DNA of 64,000 bases, taken from contig JAFDWU010000001.1 of NCBI GenBank assembly GCA_018268315.1, positions 503,295-567,294 on the forward strand, given 5' to 3'. The position numbers and the translations under genes are program-made. Each line of letters begins with the position of its first letter. Position 1 is the stretch's first letter. Below, one piece after another: positions 53,064-61,696 of this stretch. Source of the stretch: Armatimonadota bacterium (lineage in GTDB: Bacteria; Armatimonadota; Fimbriimonadia; Fimbriimonadales; Fimbriimonadaceae). Below the pieces are notes generated by a model. The model saw only the letters and a list, made by a program, of their open reading frames with translations. It searched no databases and was not told the origin of the DNA.

Positions 53064-54004
53064 TTCGCAAGCGCGCTCTTAACCACGGACCACTTGCCAA
53101 GCAGGCTATGCGGGGCCATTTCGGCAACGATCCATCGCACATCGCCTCGCCTCGCGCGAAGCATTGTAAAAAGGGTCTCAATACCGGCCTTGCTAACTTC
53201 AACATCCTCATCGCCGGAAACAATGATCACCGGCTGCTTTAGGGCAAGTAGAGACTCGGATAGATTGGGAATTCCAAACTCCGCCCACTGATGGTAGCTT
53301 TGGCCTGCAAATGCCCGCCGCGTCTCATCAGGGTGCGTTCGCATGGCATCCCACTGGATCAACATCTTCTGCAGCATCGCGTCGGAGGTCCCGCGCTCCT
53401 CTCCAAACTCGCCTCGCATGGCGGAAGCCATCAGGTCTTGAAGCTTGCCGCCTGCGCCTGCGCCCACGACTACCACCTGGCGGATGTCCGGGGTTGTCGC
53501 CGCTAGCGAGGCGGCTGCAAGCGCGCCTTCTCCTAATCCGACCGCCGTCGCCGCGCCCGATTTCACCCCGGCAATACCGGAAGAAGCCTTCAGGACAGCT
53601 GCAAGGCACTCGGTCCAGCGCTCAAGCGTGTGCTCCCGGCGGAACCATTCGCTGCCCGCCGCCTGCTCGGCAATCGGGTCGTCGTACAGAATCACTCCCG
53701 GCTTCTCCACGATCACAACCCGGAAGACATCGCCAAAAGTCTTTACAACCTCACCCGAAACTGGCTCTAGGTGATCCGGCTTGCGGACCACTGACGCCGC
53801 GCCCCGATCCTGGACAAACAACAGCACCGGCCGTGGAGATGGATCAGCCGTGTTAGTGATATAGAAAGAAATCGTGCGCCCAAAGCGATCCCGCGTCAGG
53901 TAGCGCGTCATCGGAATTTCAAGCTGGTCGCGAGCCTTCACCGGCTCGTAGAGGTTAGCCCGCTGGCCAAGAAGCAAGGCGGTTATGGCAAGCGCGGGAA
54001 TCAC
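53054..54004 (-). CDS. Alpha/beta-hydrolase-like secreted protein lacking the serine nucleophile
   Basis: 316 residues, GTG start, signal-like MIPALAITALLLGQ. The fold is that of an alpha/beta hydrolase: strands around RPVLLFVQDRGAAS, the helix after the nucleophile elbow, VVIVSGDEDVEVSKAG (acid residue) and MAPHSLLG (His). The elbow itself reads VGLGEG (156-160 GLGEG) where GxSxG is expected, so the Ser is Gly158. It is probably not a classical esterase. The gene is divergent from the small membrane protein at 54061. Confidence 0.7.
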   Translation of the reverse strand: MIPALAITALLLGQRANLYEPVKARDQLEIPMTRYLTRDRFGRTISFYITNTADPSPRPVLLFVQDRGAASVVRKPDHLEPVSGEVVKTFGDVFRVVIVEKPGVILYDDPIAEQAAGSEWFRREHTLERWTECLAAVLKASSGIAGVKSGAATAVGLGEGALAAASLAATTPDIRQVVVVGAGAGGKLQDLMASAMRGEFGEERGTSDAMLQKMLIQWDAMRTHPDETRRAFAGQSYHQWAEFGIPNLSESLLALKQPVIIVSGDEDVEVSKAGIETLFTMLRARRGDVRWIVAEMAPHSLLGKWSVVKSALANQR

Positions 54005-54045
54005 TCTTCTAGGCTACCCGAGCCCTGAAAAAGCCGTAAGAGAGG

Positions 54046-54051
54046 TATCCT
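54046..54051 (+). promoter_or_regulatory. TANNNT box 9 nt before the start at 54061
   Basis: TATCCT, nine bases, then GTG. Near-leaderless spacing. Confidence 0.35.
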
Positions 54052-54060
54052 TAATGCTTC

Positions 54061-54312
54061 GTGAGCACGAAGCCGATCCCCAAGCCAGTCTGGATAAAGA
54101 ACACCTACTTCTGGATTACCGCCATCATGGTGGTCATCGCGCTTGTTGGCTTGATCTTTGGCGACAAAGCGATTCGAGACCCCGGCCAAAAGAAAGAGGG
54201 CCTGATCGCGCTGATGTACATCGTGGCCGCCGTGGTGATGTTCATCAACGGGGTCATGAGCCATCGCCAAACCGTGCAGTCTTACGAAGAAGAGCAAGGA
54301 GCAACGCAGTAA
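54061..54312 (+). CDS. Small two-helix membrane protein
   Basis: 83 residues, GTG start. Helices lie at about 16-34 (YFWITAIMVVIALVGLIFG) and 46-64 (EGLIALMYIVAAVVMFING), with a charged tail (HRQTVQSYEEEQ). No family is recognised. It is followed two bases later by the zinc-ribbon gene in the same direction, so the pair is probably an operon. A TATCCT box lies nine bases upstream. Confidence 0.6.
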   Translation: MSTKPIPKPVWIKNTYFWITAIMVVIALVGLIFGDKAIRDPGQKKEGLIALMYIVAAVVMFINGVMSHRQTVQSYEEEQGATQ

Positions 54313-54314
54313 CC

Positions 54315-54518
54315 ATGGTTTTATGTAAGTGTGGCAAGCCCATCGAGAAGATCCCTGAGTGGATGGAGGGCATTACCATTGAGTTCGTTTGCAACAACTG
54401 CCCGAACCGGCAAACGAAAAACATCGCTTTCGTGACCCTGGAGTCCGAGAAGCCGGTTCTCAAACTCGATGACGAGGAAGAAGAAGAGGCGATCGAGCCC
54501 GAAGACGAGCCGGATTAA
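54315..54518 (+). CDS. Small zinc-ribbon-like protein with acidic tail
   Basis: 67 residues. Four cysteines (C4, C6, C26, C29: CKC and CNNC) could bind one zinc, and the last 17 residues are strongly acidic (DDEEEEEAIEPEDEPD). This composition suits a nucleic-acid- or protein-binding adaptor, but no function is known. It is co-directional with the membrane protein ending at 54312 and convergent with the next gene, sharing the bases of the two stops. Confidence 0.6.
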   Translation: MVLCKCGKPIEKIPEWMEGITIEFVCNNCPNRQTKNIAFVTLESEKPVLKLDDEEEEEAIEPEDEPD

Positions 54519-54763
54519 GCCACTTTTAGGCGGGCATGGCGAAGGCTGATAGTGCTGGGAGTGCTGGGAAGCCCTAATTCTCTTGCGCAAAAGGTCTTGA
54601 GCATCCTTTCGTCGTAATCGTATCCTTCAAGCACGATGACGTTGGCCATTATCTGGTCGTCGTGAAGCCAAACCGACGCATCTGCGATGCCGGGAATGCT
54701 CAGCAGGTATTCCTCAGTATTCTTGAGAAAACCTCCCTGAACAAGGGTGAGATGCGGGCGCAT
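54515..54763 (-). CDS. Orphan domain similar to the C-terminus of AMP-forming ligases
   Basis: 82 residues. LLSIPGIADASVWLHDDQI then VIVLEGYDYDERMLKTFCARELGLPSTPSTI follows the pattern of the AMP-binding C-terminal domain (PGV.dA.V...; L...C...L...P). The catalytic lysine of that domain is not in its usual place. No ligase core gene is nearby. It may act in trans or be a relic. It is separated by about 27 bp from ispE upstream. Confidence 0.5.
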   Translation of the reverse strand: MRPHLTLVQGGFLKNTEEYLLSIPGIADASVWLHDDQIMANVIVLEGYDYDERMLKTFCARELGLPSTPSTISLRHARLKVA

Positions 54764-54790
54764 GCTTTACCTATCGGCAAAGTTAAGGCT

Positions 54791-55618
54791 TTACTTGAGG
54801 TTTGCCAGCCCGCGATCTTGCCAGATTTCTGATCTTGCAAGGGTTCTTGCCGCTTCTGCGTAGGGCCAGCCCTCGCGTTTTAGCTTATCGGCAACCTTAT
54901 CGGCACTGCCTTGATCCGGCATCCACCCAAAAACCGCCGAACCGGAACCGGTAAGCCCTGCCTCGCTTGCGCCGTGAACTCTTAGCCTGTCAATCAGCTC
55001 CAGGCTGCCGCAGGGCGCAACCCGTTCAAAATCGTTGTAAAGCCCATCTTCAAATTCCTTGAAGGGCCTTTCTGTCTCGTCCAGGCGCTTGTATGCCTTT
55101 GCGGTGTCCACGCCCTCATCCGGCCGGGCGACCACCAGCCAACGGGTTGGGCCGTCGGGTAGCGGCGTCAGCTTCTCGCCGTATCCCTCGCCTTTTGCGG
55201 TCCCGCCAAGCAGGAAGAAAGGCACATCCGCCCCCACGGCTCTCGCAAAATCCATTTGATGCTCCGGCGTTAGCGGAACCGGCGACAGCCTCTCAAGCGC
55301 CTTAAGCACGCCAACCGCGTCGCTGCTTCCTCCGCCAAGCCCGCTTTGGGCGGGAATCCGCTTGGTCAGGTGAATCTTCAGCTCCGGGCAATGGATCTCC
55401 CGCGCAAGACGCAGCATCTTCGTCAGCGTGTTCTCTGCGGGGAAATCGGACCAGTTGCAGGTGATCGAGGTCTTATCGGCAAGCTCAACCTCAAGCGTAT
55501 CGAACAGGGTGATGGTTTGAAAAACCGTTCGGATGGGGTGATAGCCGCGCGCATCAACCGGCCCGACTGCCAAAAACGTATTGATTTTTGCCGGGCACTC
55601 GATCCTGACCGAATTCAA
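54791..55618 (-). CDS. ispE: 4-diphosphocytidyl-2-C-methyl-D-erythritol kinase
   Basis: 275-residue GHMP kinase of the MEP isoprenoid pathway. The N-terminal IECPAKINTFLAVGPVDARG binds substrate. The ATP loop is PAQSGLGGGSSDA, and LTGSGSAVFGW is the third GHMP motif. The start is TTG, with GAGG five bases upstream, overlapping the preceding stop as TTGA. Other MEP genes are not in the window. It is coupled to the unknown membrane gene before it. Confidence 0.94.
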   Translation of the reverse strand: MNSVRIECPAKINTFLAVGPVDARGYHPIRTVFQTITLFDTLEVELADKTSITCNWSDFPAENTLTKMLRLAREIHCPELKIHLTKRIPAQSGLGGGSSDAVGVLKALERLSPVPLTPEHQMDFARAVGADVPFFLLGGTAKGEGYGEKLTPLPDGPTRWLVVARPDEGVDTAKAYKRLDETERPFKEFEDGLYNDFERVAPCGSLELIDRLRVHGASEAGLTGSGSAVFGWMPDQGSADKVADKLKREGWPYAEAARTLARSEIWQDRGLANLK

Positions 55619-56445
55619 ATCTGCCTCAGATTGTTAAGCTCGTCGGTGGTGGAAGGCACTGGCGGCGGTGTTGCTGGCATCCCTTCCGGCGGCAGGATCG
55701 CCACCGTTTTCGGAAACGGGCTCAGCTCCAGCTCTTCAAGCGCGGTATCGATGGCGTTAAGCTGCATCTTGGCTTCTTGCAGCGCGGAAAGAAACTCGTG
55801 GGAATCGACCTCCGGGCTGCGCCCGGCGACTCGGTAAGTCAGCATTTTCATGCGCAAAGTGTCGAGCGTCGTCATGAAGACCGCCGATTGCGCCTCCGCG
55901 CGCTGAACACCCGCCATCACCGCGCCGTAACGCATCTTGTACTCGGCGATGTTCTTGTCCGCAATTCGATAAAGCTCCTGGCTCTGGGCATCCTCGGTGG
56001 CCGATTGCCAAACCGGAGGCTTGGCCAGCATGTCCTTCTCCGTCTCATGAACGTCGTGGAAGACCATGTCCGCTCGCCGCAGGGCTTTGTACAGGTTGCC
56101 CGCCACCTCGTCAACCGTGCGCGGCAGCTCTCGCAGCTCCACCACCTTGTCCCGATGCACTTTATCAAGCACCTTGGTGAACCGGTTATGCCGCTCCTGG
56201 CATCCTTCCCACAGCTTGCCGAACCGCTGCTGATAGAATCTCCTTCGCTTGCTATCCTGGTGCGCCTGGAACCCAACCCCCATAAGCACCGCGAATAGAA
56301 CCATCATCGCGCGGCCCCAGGAGCCATGAAGCTCGCTCACGAAGAAGTACATCATTCCGATCGCGACCAATGGGAACGCCAGCCGCATCGGAGTCACAAG
56401 CTCCTGCAGGAATAGCTGGATATCGCGGCGGCGAATATCGTCCAT
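55615..56445 (-). CDS. Two-helix membrane protein with coiled-coil-like tail
   Basis: 276 residues. Membrane helices lie at about 20-38 and 43-60, then a long helical region (FYQQRFGKLWEGCQERHNRF and DKVHRDKVVELRELPRTVDE) and a Pro-rich segment near the end (PPEGMPATPPPVPST). There are no catalytic motifs. It may be a scaffold in the cytoplasmic membrane. It is translated just before ispE with a 4-base overlap. Confidence 0.65.
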   Translation of the reverse strand: MDDIRRRDIQLFLQELVTPMRLAFPLVAIGMMYFFVSELHGSWGRAMMVLFAVLMGVGFQAHQDSKRRRFYQQRFGKLWEGCQERHNRFTKVLDKVHRDKVVELRELPRTVDEVAGNLYKALRRADMVFHDVHETEKDMLAKPPVWQSATEDAQSQELYRIADKNIAEYKMRYGAVMAGVQRAEAQSAVFMTTLDTLRMKMLTYRVAGRSPEVDSHEFLSALQEAKMQLNAIDTALEELELSPFPKTVAILPPEGMPATPPPVPSTTDELNNLRQI

Positions 56446-56499
56446 CTTCTTACTTATAACTGACGAATGCCCGATTCCGCTGCAATGAAGTCTAAAGGA

Positions 56500-57963
56500 C
56501 TAGCCCGCAACTCCCTCAAGAAGGGGCGATGCCGGGGTCTTCGGCAAGGCTTGCTCCACCGCATACGCTAGCTGCAACACCCGCTCATCGGCCATCGTTC
56601 CTCCCATAATCTGCAGCCCAACCGGCAGTCCTTGGCTCAGACCGCAAGGCACCGAGATCGCCGGGAAGCCGCCCATGTTTGCCGGAATCGTGCAGATATC
56701 AAGCATCTTCAAAGCAAGCGGATCGCCAAGCAGTTCGCCAATCTTGAACGCAACTCCTGGGCTGGTGGGGCAAAGCACGGCATCAACGTCCTTCAGCTCC
56801 GCCTCGACCTCCATGCGCATCTTCGTTCGCACCTGGGTCGCGCGCAAATAGTAAGCGTCGTAGTAACCCGCAGACAACGCGTAGGTGCCAATCATGATTC
56901 GCGTGCGAACTTCCCTGCCAAAACCGTGCGCGCGAGTCTTCTCAAAATTCTCAATGTGACCGCCGCCTTCCACCAGCGCGCCATAGCGGACGCCGTCGAA
57001 CCGGGCCAGGTTGCTGCTAGCCTCGGCGGGGGCGATGATGTAGTAGGTCGTCACGCCGTAAAGCACGCTCGGCATGGAAACCCGCTTGAAGATGACTCCT
57101 TCCGCTTCCAGCAACTTGATCGAAGCCTCAAGCTGCTCCTTCACGCCGTCTTCAATGGCGTCGCCGAAGAGCTCGGTCGGCAAGGCGAACTTAACGCCCT
57201 TCAAGCTGCCCTGCTTTAACCCGCTAACATCGATCGCTTTGCTCGGCAACGAGGTCCCGTCCATCGGGTCGTGGCCCGAAATCGTCGCCGCAAGTAGCGC
57301 GGCATCCTCCACCGTCCTTGCGAACGGCCCAATCTGGTCCAGGCTACTGGCAAACGCCACCAGGCCATAGCGGGAAACGCGCCCGTAGGTCGGCTTGAAG
57401 CCCACAACACCGCAAAGCGAGGCCGGCTGACGAATGGAGCCGCCGGTATCCGAGCCCAATGAAACTGGGGCCAGGCCGCCCGCCACGCTCGCGGCGGAGC
57501 CGCCGGATGAGCCGCCCGGAGAGCGCTCGGTATCCCAAGGGTTCGTGGTCTTCTGGAAGGCGCTCGTCTCGGTGGACGTTCCCATCGCGAACTCGTCCAT
57601 GTTCGTCTTGCCCAGAATCGGCATGCCCGCCGCTTTCAATCGCTCAACCACGGTGGCGTCATACGGCGGAACGTAGCCCTTCAAAATCTTAGAAGCGCAG
57701 GTGGTCTCCAGACCCTGAGTGCTGATGTTGTCCTTCAGCGCAATCGGAACTCCCGCCAACGGCCCGCCGGTCTTGTTATCAATCTTCTCCTGCACGGCCT
57801 TCGCCTGCGCCTTTACCGAATCCGCATCGACCGCCAGAAAGCAACCAAGCTTGGAATCAAGTTCGTTAATGCGGCCCAGATAGGCATCGGCAACTTCGGC
57901 AGCGGAAATCTTACGGTCGGCAAGCAACCGAGCGAGGGAGGCAGCAGACTCAAGGGGAATCAA
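56500..57963 (-). CDS. gatA: Asp-tRNA(Asn)/Glu-tRNA(Gln) amidotransferase subunit A
   Basis: 487-residue amidase-signature enzyme. The Ser-cisSer-Lys triad is visible: Lys in VPIALKDNIS, and the serines in SPGGSSGGSAASVAGG. With GatC, and GatB elsewhere, it amidates misacylated Glu-tRNA(Gln) using glutamine-derived ammonia. The start is TTG with GAGG upstream, six bases after gatC. Since asnS is also present, Glu-tRNA(Gln) is the more likely substrate. Confidence 0.95.
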   Translation of the reverse strand: MIPLESAASLARLLADRKISAAEVADAYLGRINELDSKLGCFLAVDADSVKAQAKAVQEKIDNKTGGPLAGVPIALKDNISTQGLETTCASKILKGYVPPYDATVVERLKAAGMPILGKTNMDEFAMGTSTETSAFQKTTNPWDTERSPGGSSGGSAASVAGGLAPVSLGSDTGGSIRQPASLCGVVGFKPTYGRVSRYGLVAFASSLDQIGPFARTVEDAALLAATISGHDPMDGTSLPSKAIDVSGLKQGSLKGVKFALPTELFGDAIEDGVKEQLEASIKLLEAEGVIFKRVSMPSVLYGVTTYYIIAPAEASSNLARFDGVRYGALVEGGGHIENFEKTRAHGFGREVRTRIMIGTYALSAGYYDAYYLRATQVRTKMRMEVEAELKDVDAVLCPTSPGVAFKIGELLGDPLALKMLDICTIPANMGGFPAISVPCGLSQGLPVGLQIMGGTMADERVLQLAYAVEQALPKTPASPLLEGVAG

Positions 57964-57969
57964 TGCTGA

Positions 57970-58260
57970 TTAATCCTCAATGATCGTCGGCACCAAGAAC
58001 AGGCCCGCCTTGGAACTAGGCGCATTGCTTAGGGCTAGCTCACGGGGGAGGCCCAAGCGCGCGACATCTTCCGCCCATCCGTTCGTTAAGCTCACGGCAT
58101 GCGATTGCGGCTCGATCCCTCGTACATCCACGGACTGAAGTTCGGAAAAGTGGCCCAACAGGGCGTTCAATTCCGTCTGCAAGGACATAACTTCAGATTC
58201 CTCCAGGTCTAGCCTCGCCAGTTTTGCAACGTGGCGCACTTCTTTGAGGGAGATCGACAT
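57970..58260 (-). CDS. gatC: Amidotransferase subunit C
   Basis: 96 residues matching GatC, the belt that joins GatA and GatB: LKEVRHVAKLARLDLEESEV at the start and LQTELNALLGHFSELQSVDV in the middle. The conserved end LFLVPTIIED is typical. A TAAAAT box lies nine bases before the ATG. It leads the gatC-gatA transcript. Confidence 0.93.
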   Translation of the reverse strand: MSISLKEVRHVAKLARLDLEESEVMSLQTELNALLGHFSELQSVDVRGIEPQSHAVSLTNGWAEDVARLGLPRELALSNAPSSKAGLFLVPTIIED

Positions 58261-58269
58261 CGGAACCAG

Positions 58270-58275
58270 ATTTTA
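58270..58275 (-). promoter_or_regulatory. -10 box (TAAAAT) 9 nt before gatC
   Basis: Minus-strand TAAAAT, nine bases, then ATG at 58260. It is compatible with a leader of two or three bases. The divergent gene's start is 46 bp away. Confidence 0.45.
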
Positions 58276-58305
58276 GCACAGAGTTCAAAATGAACCAAAG
58301 AACGC

Positions 58306-60405
58306 ATGCACCAACGACCTAGTTACGCGGTCACCACCGTAACCCTGACGATCATCGCCGTAAGCGCGATCATCAGCCGGGTCGCGTTGCCGTACATCCC
58401 GCCCGGCGAGCCGAACAAGCTCAGCACGGAAGACGCCCCCTTTCTTCGCACCGCCGACCATCAGCCGATTCATTGGCAGCCCCTCACACCCGACACGTTC
58501 GAGCTTGCCGCGCGAACCGAAAAACCGATCCTCCTTGTGATTGGTGGGGATTGGAGCTGGTTTGGCAAACGAGTGGACGACGAATTCTGGAACGCCTCGG
58601 ACCAAGCCGCGTTCATCAACTCCAGCTTCGTGTGCATCCGCGTCGATGCCGACGAGCACCCCGAATGGCTGAGCGCCTACCTTCCGGTAGTGCGCGTAAA
58701 GGCCCAACTCATGCCGGGTTTCAGCATCTGGATACTTTCGCCCTCGGGCCAGTTGTTTGATCTTGGACTGCGAAGCGGCCCGAATGTGCCGATTAGCCGC
58801 ACGCTCTTCCACCAAATCTTCTCCGCCGCCAAGAGCAAACTTGTAAATATCCAGGCAACCAACCCCACTCAGATTGGCGAGTTGCAGCGAAGCGATCTTG
58901 CCCTGATTGGCAAGGGAGAAATCGTCCCCCAGTTCGATCATCTGCTGGACGTCATCGCCCAAAGCGGGGACCCGAAATACGGTGGATTCCTATTTGGTGC
59001 GCCCTCCGAGAAGGGCAACCAAGATGGCTACCGGATGCTGCGGCCACTTGCCCTGAATTATCTCCTTACTGCCGGGCGTCGATTCGAAGCCGATAAGATC
59101 ATCCGGCCAACCTACGCGCGCCCGGGCTACGATCCAATCTTCGGCGGCTGCTTCCGCATGTCCCGCCTGCCCGATTGGAGCGGCATGGAGTATTCCAAGC
59201 TGGCGCTACAGAATGCCGATTCTGCCGAAGCCCTTGCCCTGCAGGCAGCGCTAAACCACGACCCCATTGCTCGCGGTCTTGCCACCTCAATCCTTCGCTA
59301 CATCGATGAAGGCCTGGATAAAGACGGCTACATCATGGCGGCCGAGACTTCGGAAACCGATGCGATGGGCCGCTCCGTGCGCCACAGCTTCCCTCCCGCA
59401 CGGCTGCGCAGCCTGTTTCCCGACACCGCAACCAGAGACGCCGTCCGCGCGGCATTCCAACTCGATCTCGGCCCGAACCCGCAGTCGCTGCCCTACCTGC
59501 CCGACCGGGACCAGCTCTTCGCGGTGAACCCGAAAGCGAAAGACTGGATTGAAACTATGCGCAAAGGCGCGCCCGATCCGAAGCTGACGGGCGGGCCCTA
59601 TCTTGATATCAACGGCCACGCCGTTGCCTGCATGCTTCGCGCCGCTCGGCTGATTGGCGATGAGGACATGCGCCGTACCTGCTTGCGCCGTTACATGCGC
59701 CTTTCCGCTTTTCTCGCCCGCGACGACGTTGCCCACGGTCTTTACGGCAAAAGCGCAGGCTGGCGCTACCTGGGCGACTATTTGGCCTACGCCGACGCCT
59801 CGCTGGAGGCCTACCGATCCAGCGGCAGCATGGAGTATCTGACCCGCGGCCTGAACGTGCTGCGAAGGGCGATGTTCCTTTACGAGGGGCCGACTGTCGG
59901 CTCCGTGCTTACCGCCGAAAATCTTGAGGGCCCGATGGCGGCCGCCACCTCGCCCGACCTCGCCGATCAGCGTTCAGAAAGCTGCGTGGCCCAATGGATT
60001 CGGCTGCTGGCAAGCTACTCGCGCGTGATGGACGACGGCATCGAGGGCCACACCGGCGCAACCCTTCGCAAACGCGCCGAGCAAACGCGGGATTTGTATA
60101 TGGGGGTTGCGAACATGGGAGATGTCGGCATGGCGGGGTTCTTCAAGGCGGCTTGGGTGCTGCAAAACGCGCCTGCGGCGGCTACTGTTGGCCATGACGC
60201 GGAACTGCTGAGCAACCAGGTGGCGGCGAAGATGCCGGACGCCATCACCTTCCCGGCGTCTCCGCCGGTTTTGGCGGCGCTGCCGAGCAAACAGGCGGGC
60301 GTATACATCGGCTCGGGGGCGAAGTGGGCGGGTCCGTTTACGGTGGACGTGGCGGTGCATCGCTTGGAGGCAATGCAGGCAGCGTCTGCGCCTAAGGGGC
60401 GGTAG
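58306..60405 (+). CDS. DUF255/YyaL-like protein without the thioredoxin CxxC
   Basis: 699 residues. One N-terminal helix (about 8-30) anchors it. Residues 50-135 align by eye to the DUF255 thioredoxin-like domain of YyaL/SPATA20 (EKPILLVIGGDWSWFGKRVD), but the CHWC redox motif there is WSWF, so it cannot do disulfide chemistry. The remaining 550 residues form the helical barrel of the six-hairpin type (AGWRYLGDYLAYADASLEAY). The family's role is poorly known. It faces a strong hairpin terminator downstream. Confidence 0.75.
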   Translation: MHQRPSYAVTTVTLTIIAVSAIISRVALPYIPPGEPNKLSTEDAPFLRTADHQPIHWQPLTPDTFELAARTEKPILLVIGGDWSWFGKRVDDEFWNASDQAAFINSSFVCIRVDADEHPEWLSAYLPVVRVKAQLMPGFSIWILSPSGQLFDLGLRSGPNVPISRTLFHQIFSAAKSKLVNIQATNPTQIGELQRSDLALIGKGEIVPQFDHLLDVIAQSGDPKYGGFLFGAPSEKGNQDGYRMLRPLALNYLLTAGRRFEADKIIRPTYARPGYDPIFGGCFRMSRLPDWSGMEYSKLALQNADSAEALALQAALNHDPIARGLATSILRYIDEGLDKDGYIMAAETSETDAMGRSVRHSFPPARLRSLFPDTATRDAVRAAFQLDLGPNPQSLPYLPDRDQLFAVNPKAKDWIETMRKGAPDPKLTGGPYLDINGHAVACMLRAARLIGDEDMRRTCLRRYMRLSAFLARDDVAHGLYGKSAGWRYLGDYLAYADASLEAYRSSGSMEYLTRGLNVLRRAMFLYEGPTVGSVLTAENLEGPMAAATSPDLADQRSESCVAQWIRLLASYSRVMDDGIEGHTGATLRKRAEQTRDLYMGVANMGDVGMAGFFKAAWVLQNAPAAATVGHDAELLSNQVAAKMPDAITFPASPPVLAALPSKQAGVYIGSGAKWAGPFTVDVAVHRLEAMQAASAPKGR

Positions 60406-60427
60406 GCAACAGTTCGTAAAAGCAGAA

Positions 60428-60454
60428 CGGGGCGGGCTCGATGAGCCCGCCCCG
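60428..60454. terminator. Strong bidirectional hairpin terminator
   Basis: CGGGGCGGGCTC (60428-60439), GAT loop, GAGCCCGCCCCG (60443-60454): a perfect 12-bp GC-rich stem between the stops of two convergent genes. CTTATT follows on the plus strand. It should terminate both. Confidence 0.8.
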
Positions 60455-60476
60455 CCTTATTCGCAAACGATTCGTC

Positions 60477-61613
60477 TTACCGTTCGCTGATCGGAATGAA
60501 GGGGACGTTGTTGAGCCCTTCGTAGATCACCGTGGGTCTAATGATTCGGTTGTTGTCAAGCTGCTCGATGGCATGCGCCGTATAACCCGAAACGCGCGCG
60601 ATCACGAAGATCGGCGTGTACAGGTCGATCGGAATGCCCAGCAGGTAGTAAGCGTAAGCGGCCGGGAAGTCGACGTTCGGATAGAGATTCTTCTCTTCCA
60701 ACATCACCTTCTCTAAGATGTCGGCGATGTCGCCGTACTTGGTGTTGCCCATTCGGCGGCCGATGTCCTTGGCCTGCTTGGTCATGTAGAACGCGCGGCT
60801 GTCGCCGTTCTTGTATTCGCGGTGACCAAAGCCCATCACCTTCTTCTTGTTGGCCAGCGCGTCGCGAATCCACTTTTCGGCATTGCTCGGCTCGCCAATC
60901 TCAAGAATCATGTGCATGGCTTCCTCGTTCGCACCGCCGTGAAGCGGACCGCGAAGAGTGCCGATGCCGGTGACCACGCCGCTGTAAAGGTCGCTAAGGG
61001 TCGAGACCGTAACGCGGTTGGCAAACGTGCTTGCGTTGAAGCCGTGCTCGGCATAAAGGGTCAGCGAAGCATCCATCACCTTTTCGGTGTACTCGTCGGC
61101 CTTTGTGCCGTTTAAGATGTACAAGAAATTCCCGGCAGTACTAAGGGACGGATCGGGCTTCACAATATCGAGCCCCTTGCGGATTCGGTGGCCGTTTGCG
61201 ACCATCGTGCCGGCCTTTGCGATGATGCGGATAGCCTTGCGCATGTTCGCATCGTGATCGTTCCGCGTGTAATCGGGATCGAACGGAGCGAGGGCGGAAT
61301 ACGCCGTGCGGATCATGTCCATCGGGTGCGTATTCTTCGGCAAAGCGCGCAAAACATCGTAGATAGCGGCCGGAACCTCGCGCTCTTCGCCAAGCGTCTT
61401 CTTGAATTCGCTTAGCTGAGCGGCGTTCGGCAATTTGCCGTGCAGAAGCAGGTAGGAGGTCTCTTCGAACGAGCCCTTCTCTGCCAGATCGTGAACGTCG
61501 ATGCCTCGGTAGGTTAGGCTGCTGCGCGGAGCATCGATTTGGCTAATCGTACTGACGCCGGCAACTACGCCTTCAAGTCCCGGGCTGTAATTGGGATAAG
61601 TGGTTGCACTCAT
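60477..61613 (-). CDS. prpC: Citrate synthase / 2-methylcitrate synthase
   Basis: 378-residue citrate synthase of the short type. Catalytic residues appear in LRGPLHGGANEEAM (His), KVMGFGHREYKNGDSRA (His) and NVDFPAAYAYYLLGI (Asp). It condenses acetyl- or propionyl-CoA with oxaloacetate. The adjacent prpB upstream favours the methylcitrate role, but short bacterial enzymes are often dual. It has a good GAGAG ribosome site. prpD is not in the window. The symbol is a guess between prpC and gltA. Confidence 0.8.
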   Translation of the reverse strand: MSATTYPNYSPGLEGVVAGVSTISQIDAPRSSLTYRGIDVHDLAEKGSFEETSYLLLHGKLPNAAQLSEFKKTLGEEREVPAAIYDVLRALPKNTHPMDMIRTAYSALAPFDPDYTRNDHDANMRKAIRIIAKAGTMVANGHRIRKGLDIVKPDPSLSTAGNFLYILNGTKADEYTEKVMDASLTLYAEHGFNASTFANRVTVSTLSDLYSGVVTGIGTLRGPLHGGANEEAMHMILEIGEPSNAEKWIRDALANKKKVMGFGHREYKNGDSRAFYMTKQAKDIGRRMGNTKYGDIADILEKVMLEEKNLYPNVDFPAAYAYYLLGIPIDLYTPIFVIARVSGYTAHAIEQLDNNRIIRPTVIYEGLNNVPFIPISER

Positions 61614-61696
61614 AAAACTCTCTTTCTATAAAGGCCGATGAAAGCAAATCGATATGGTTTCGCTTCCTTCCTCCAAGTTGTACCGAAAATTCGACA

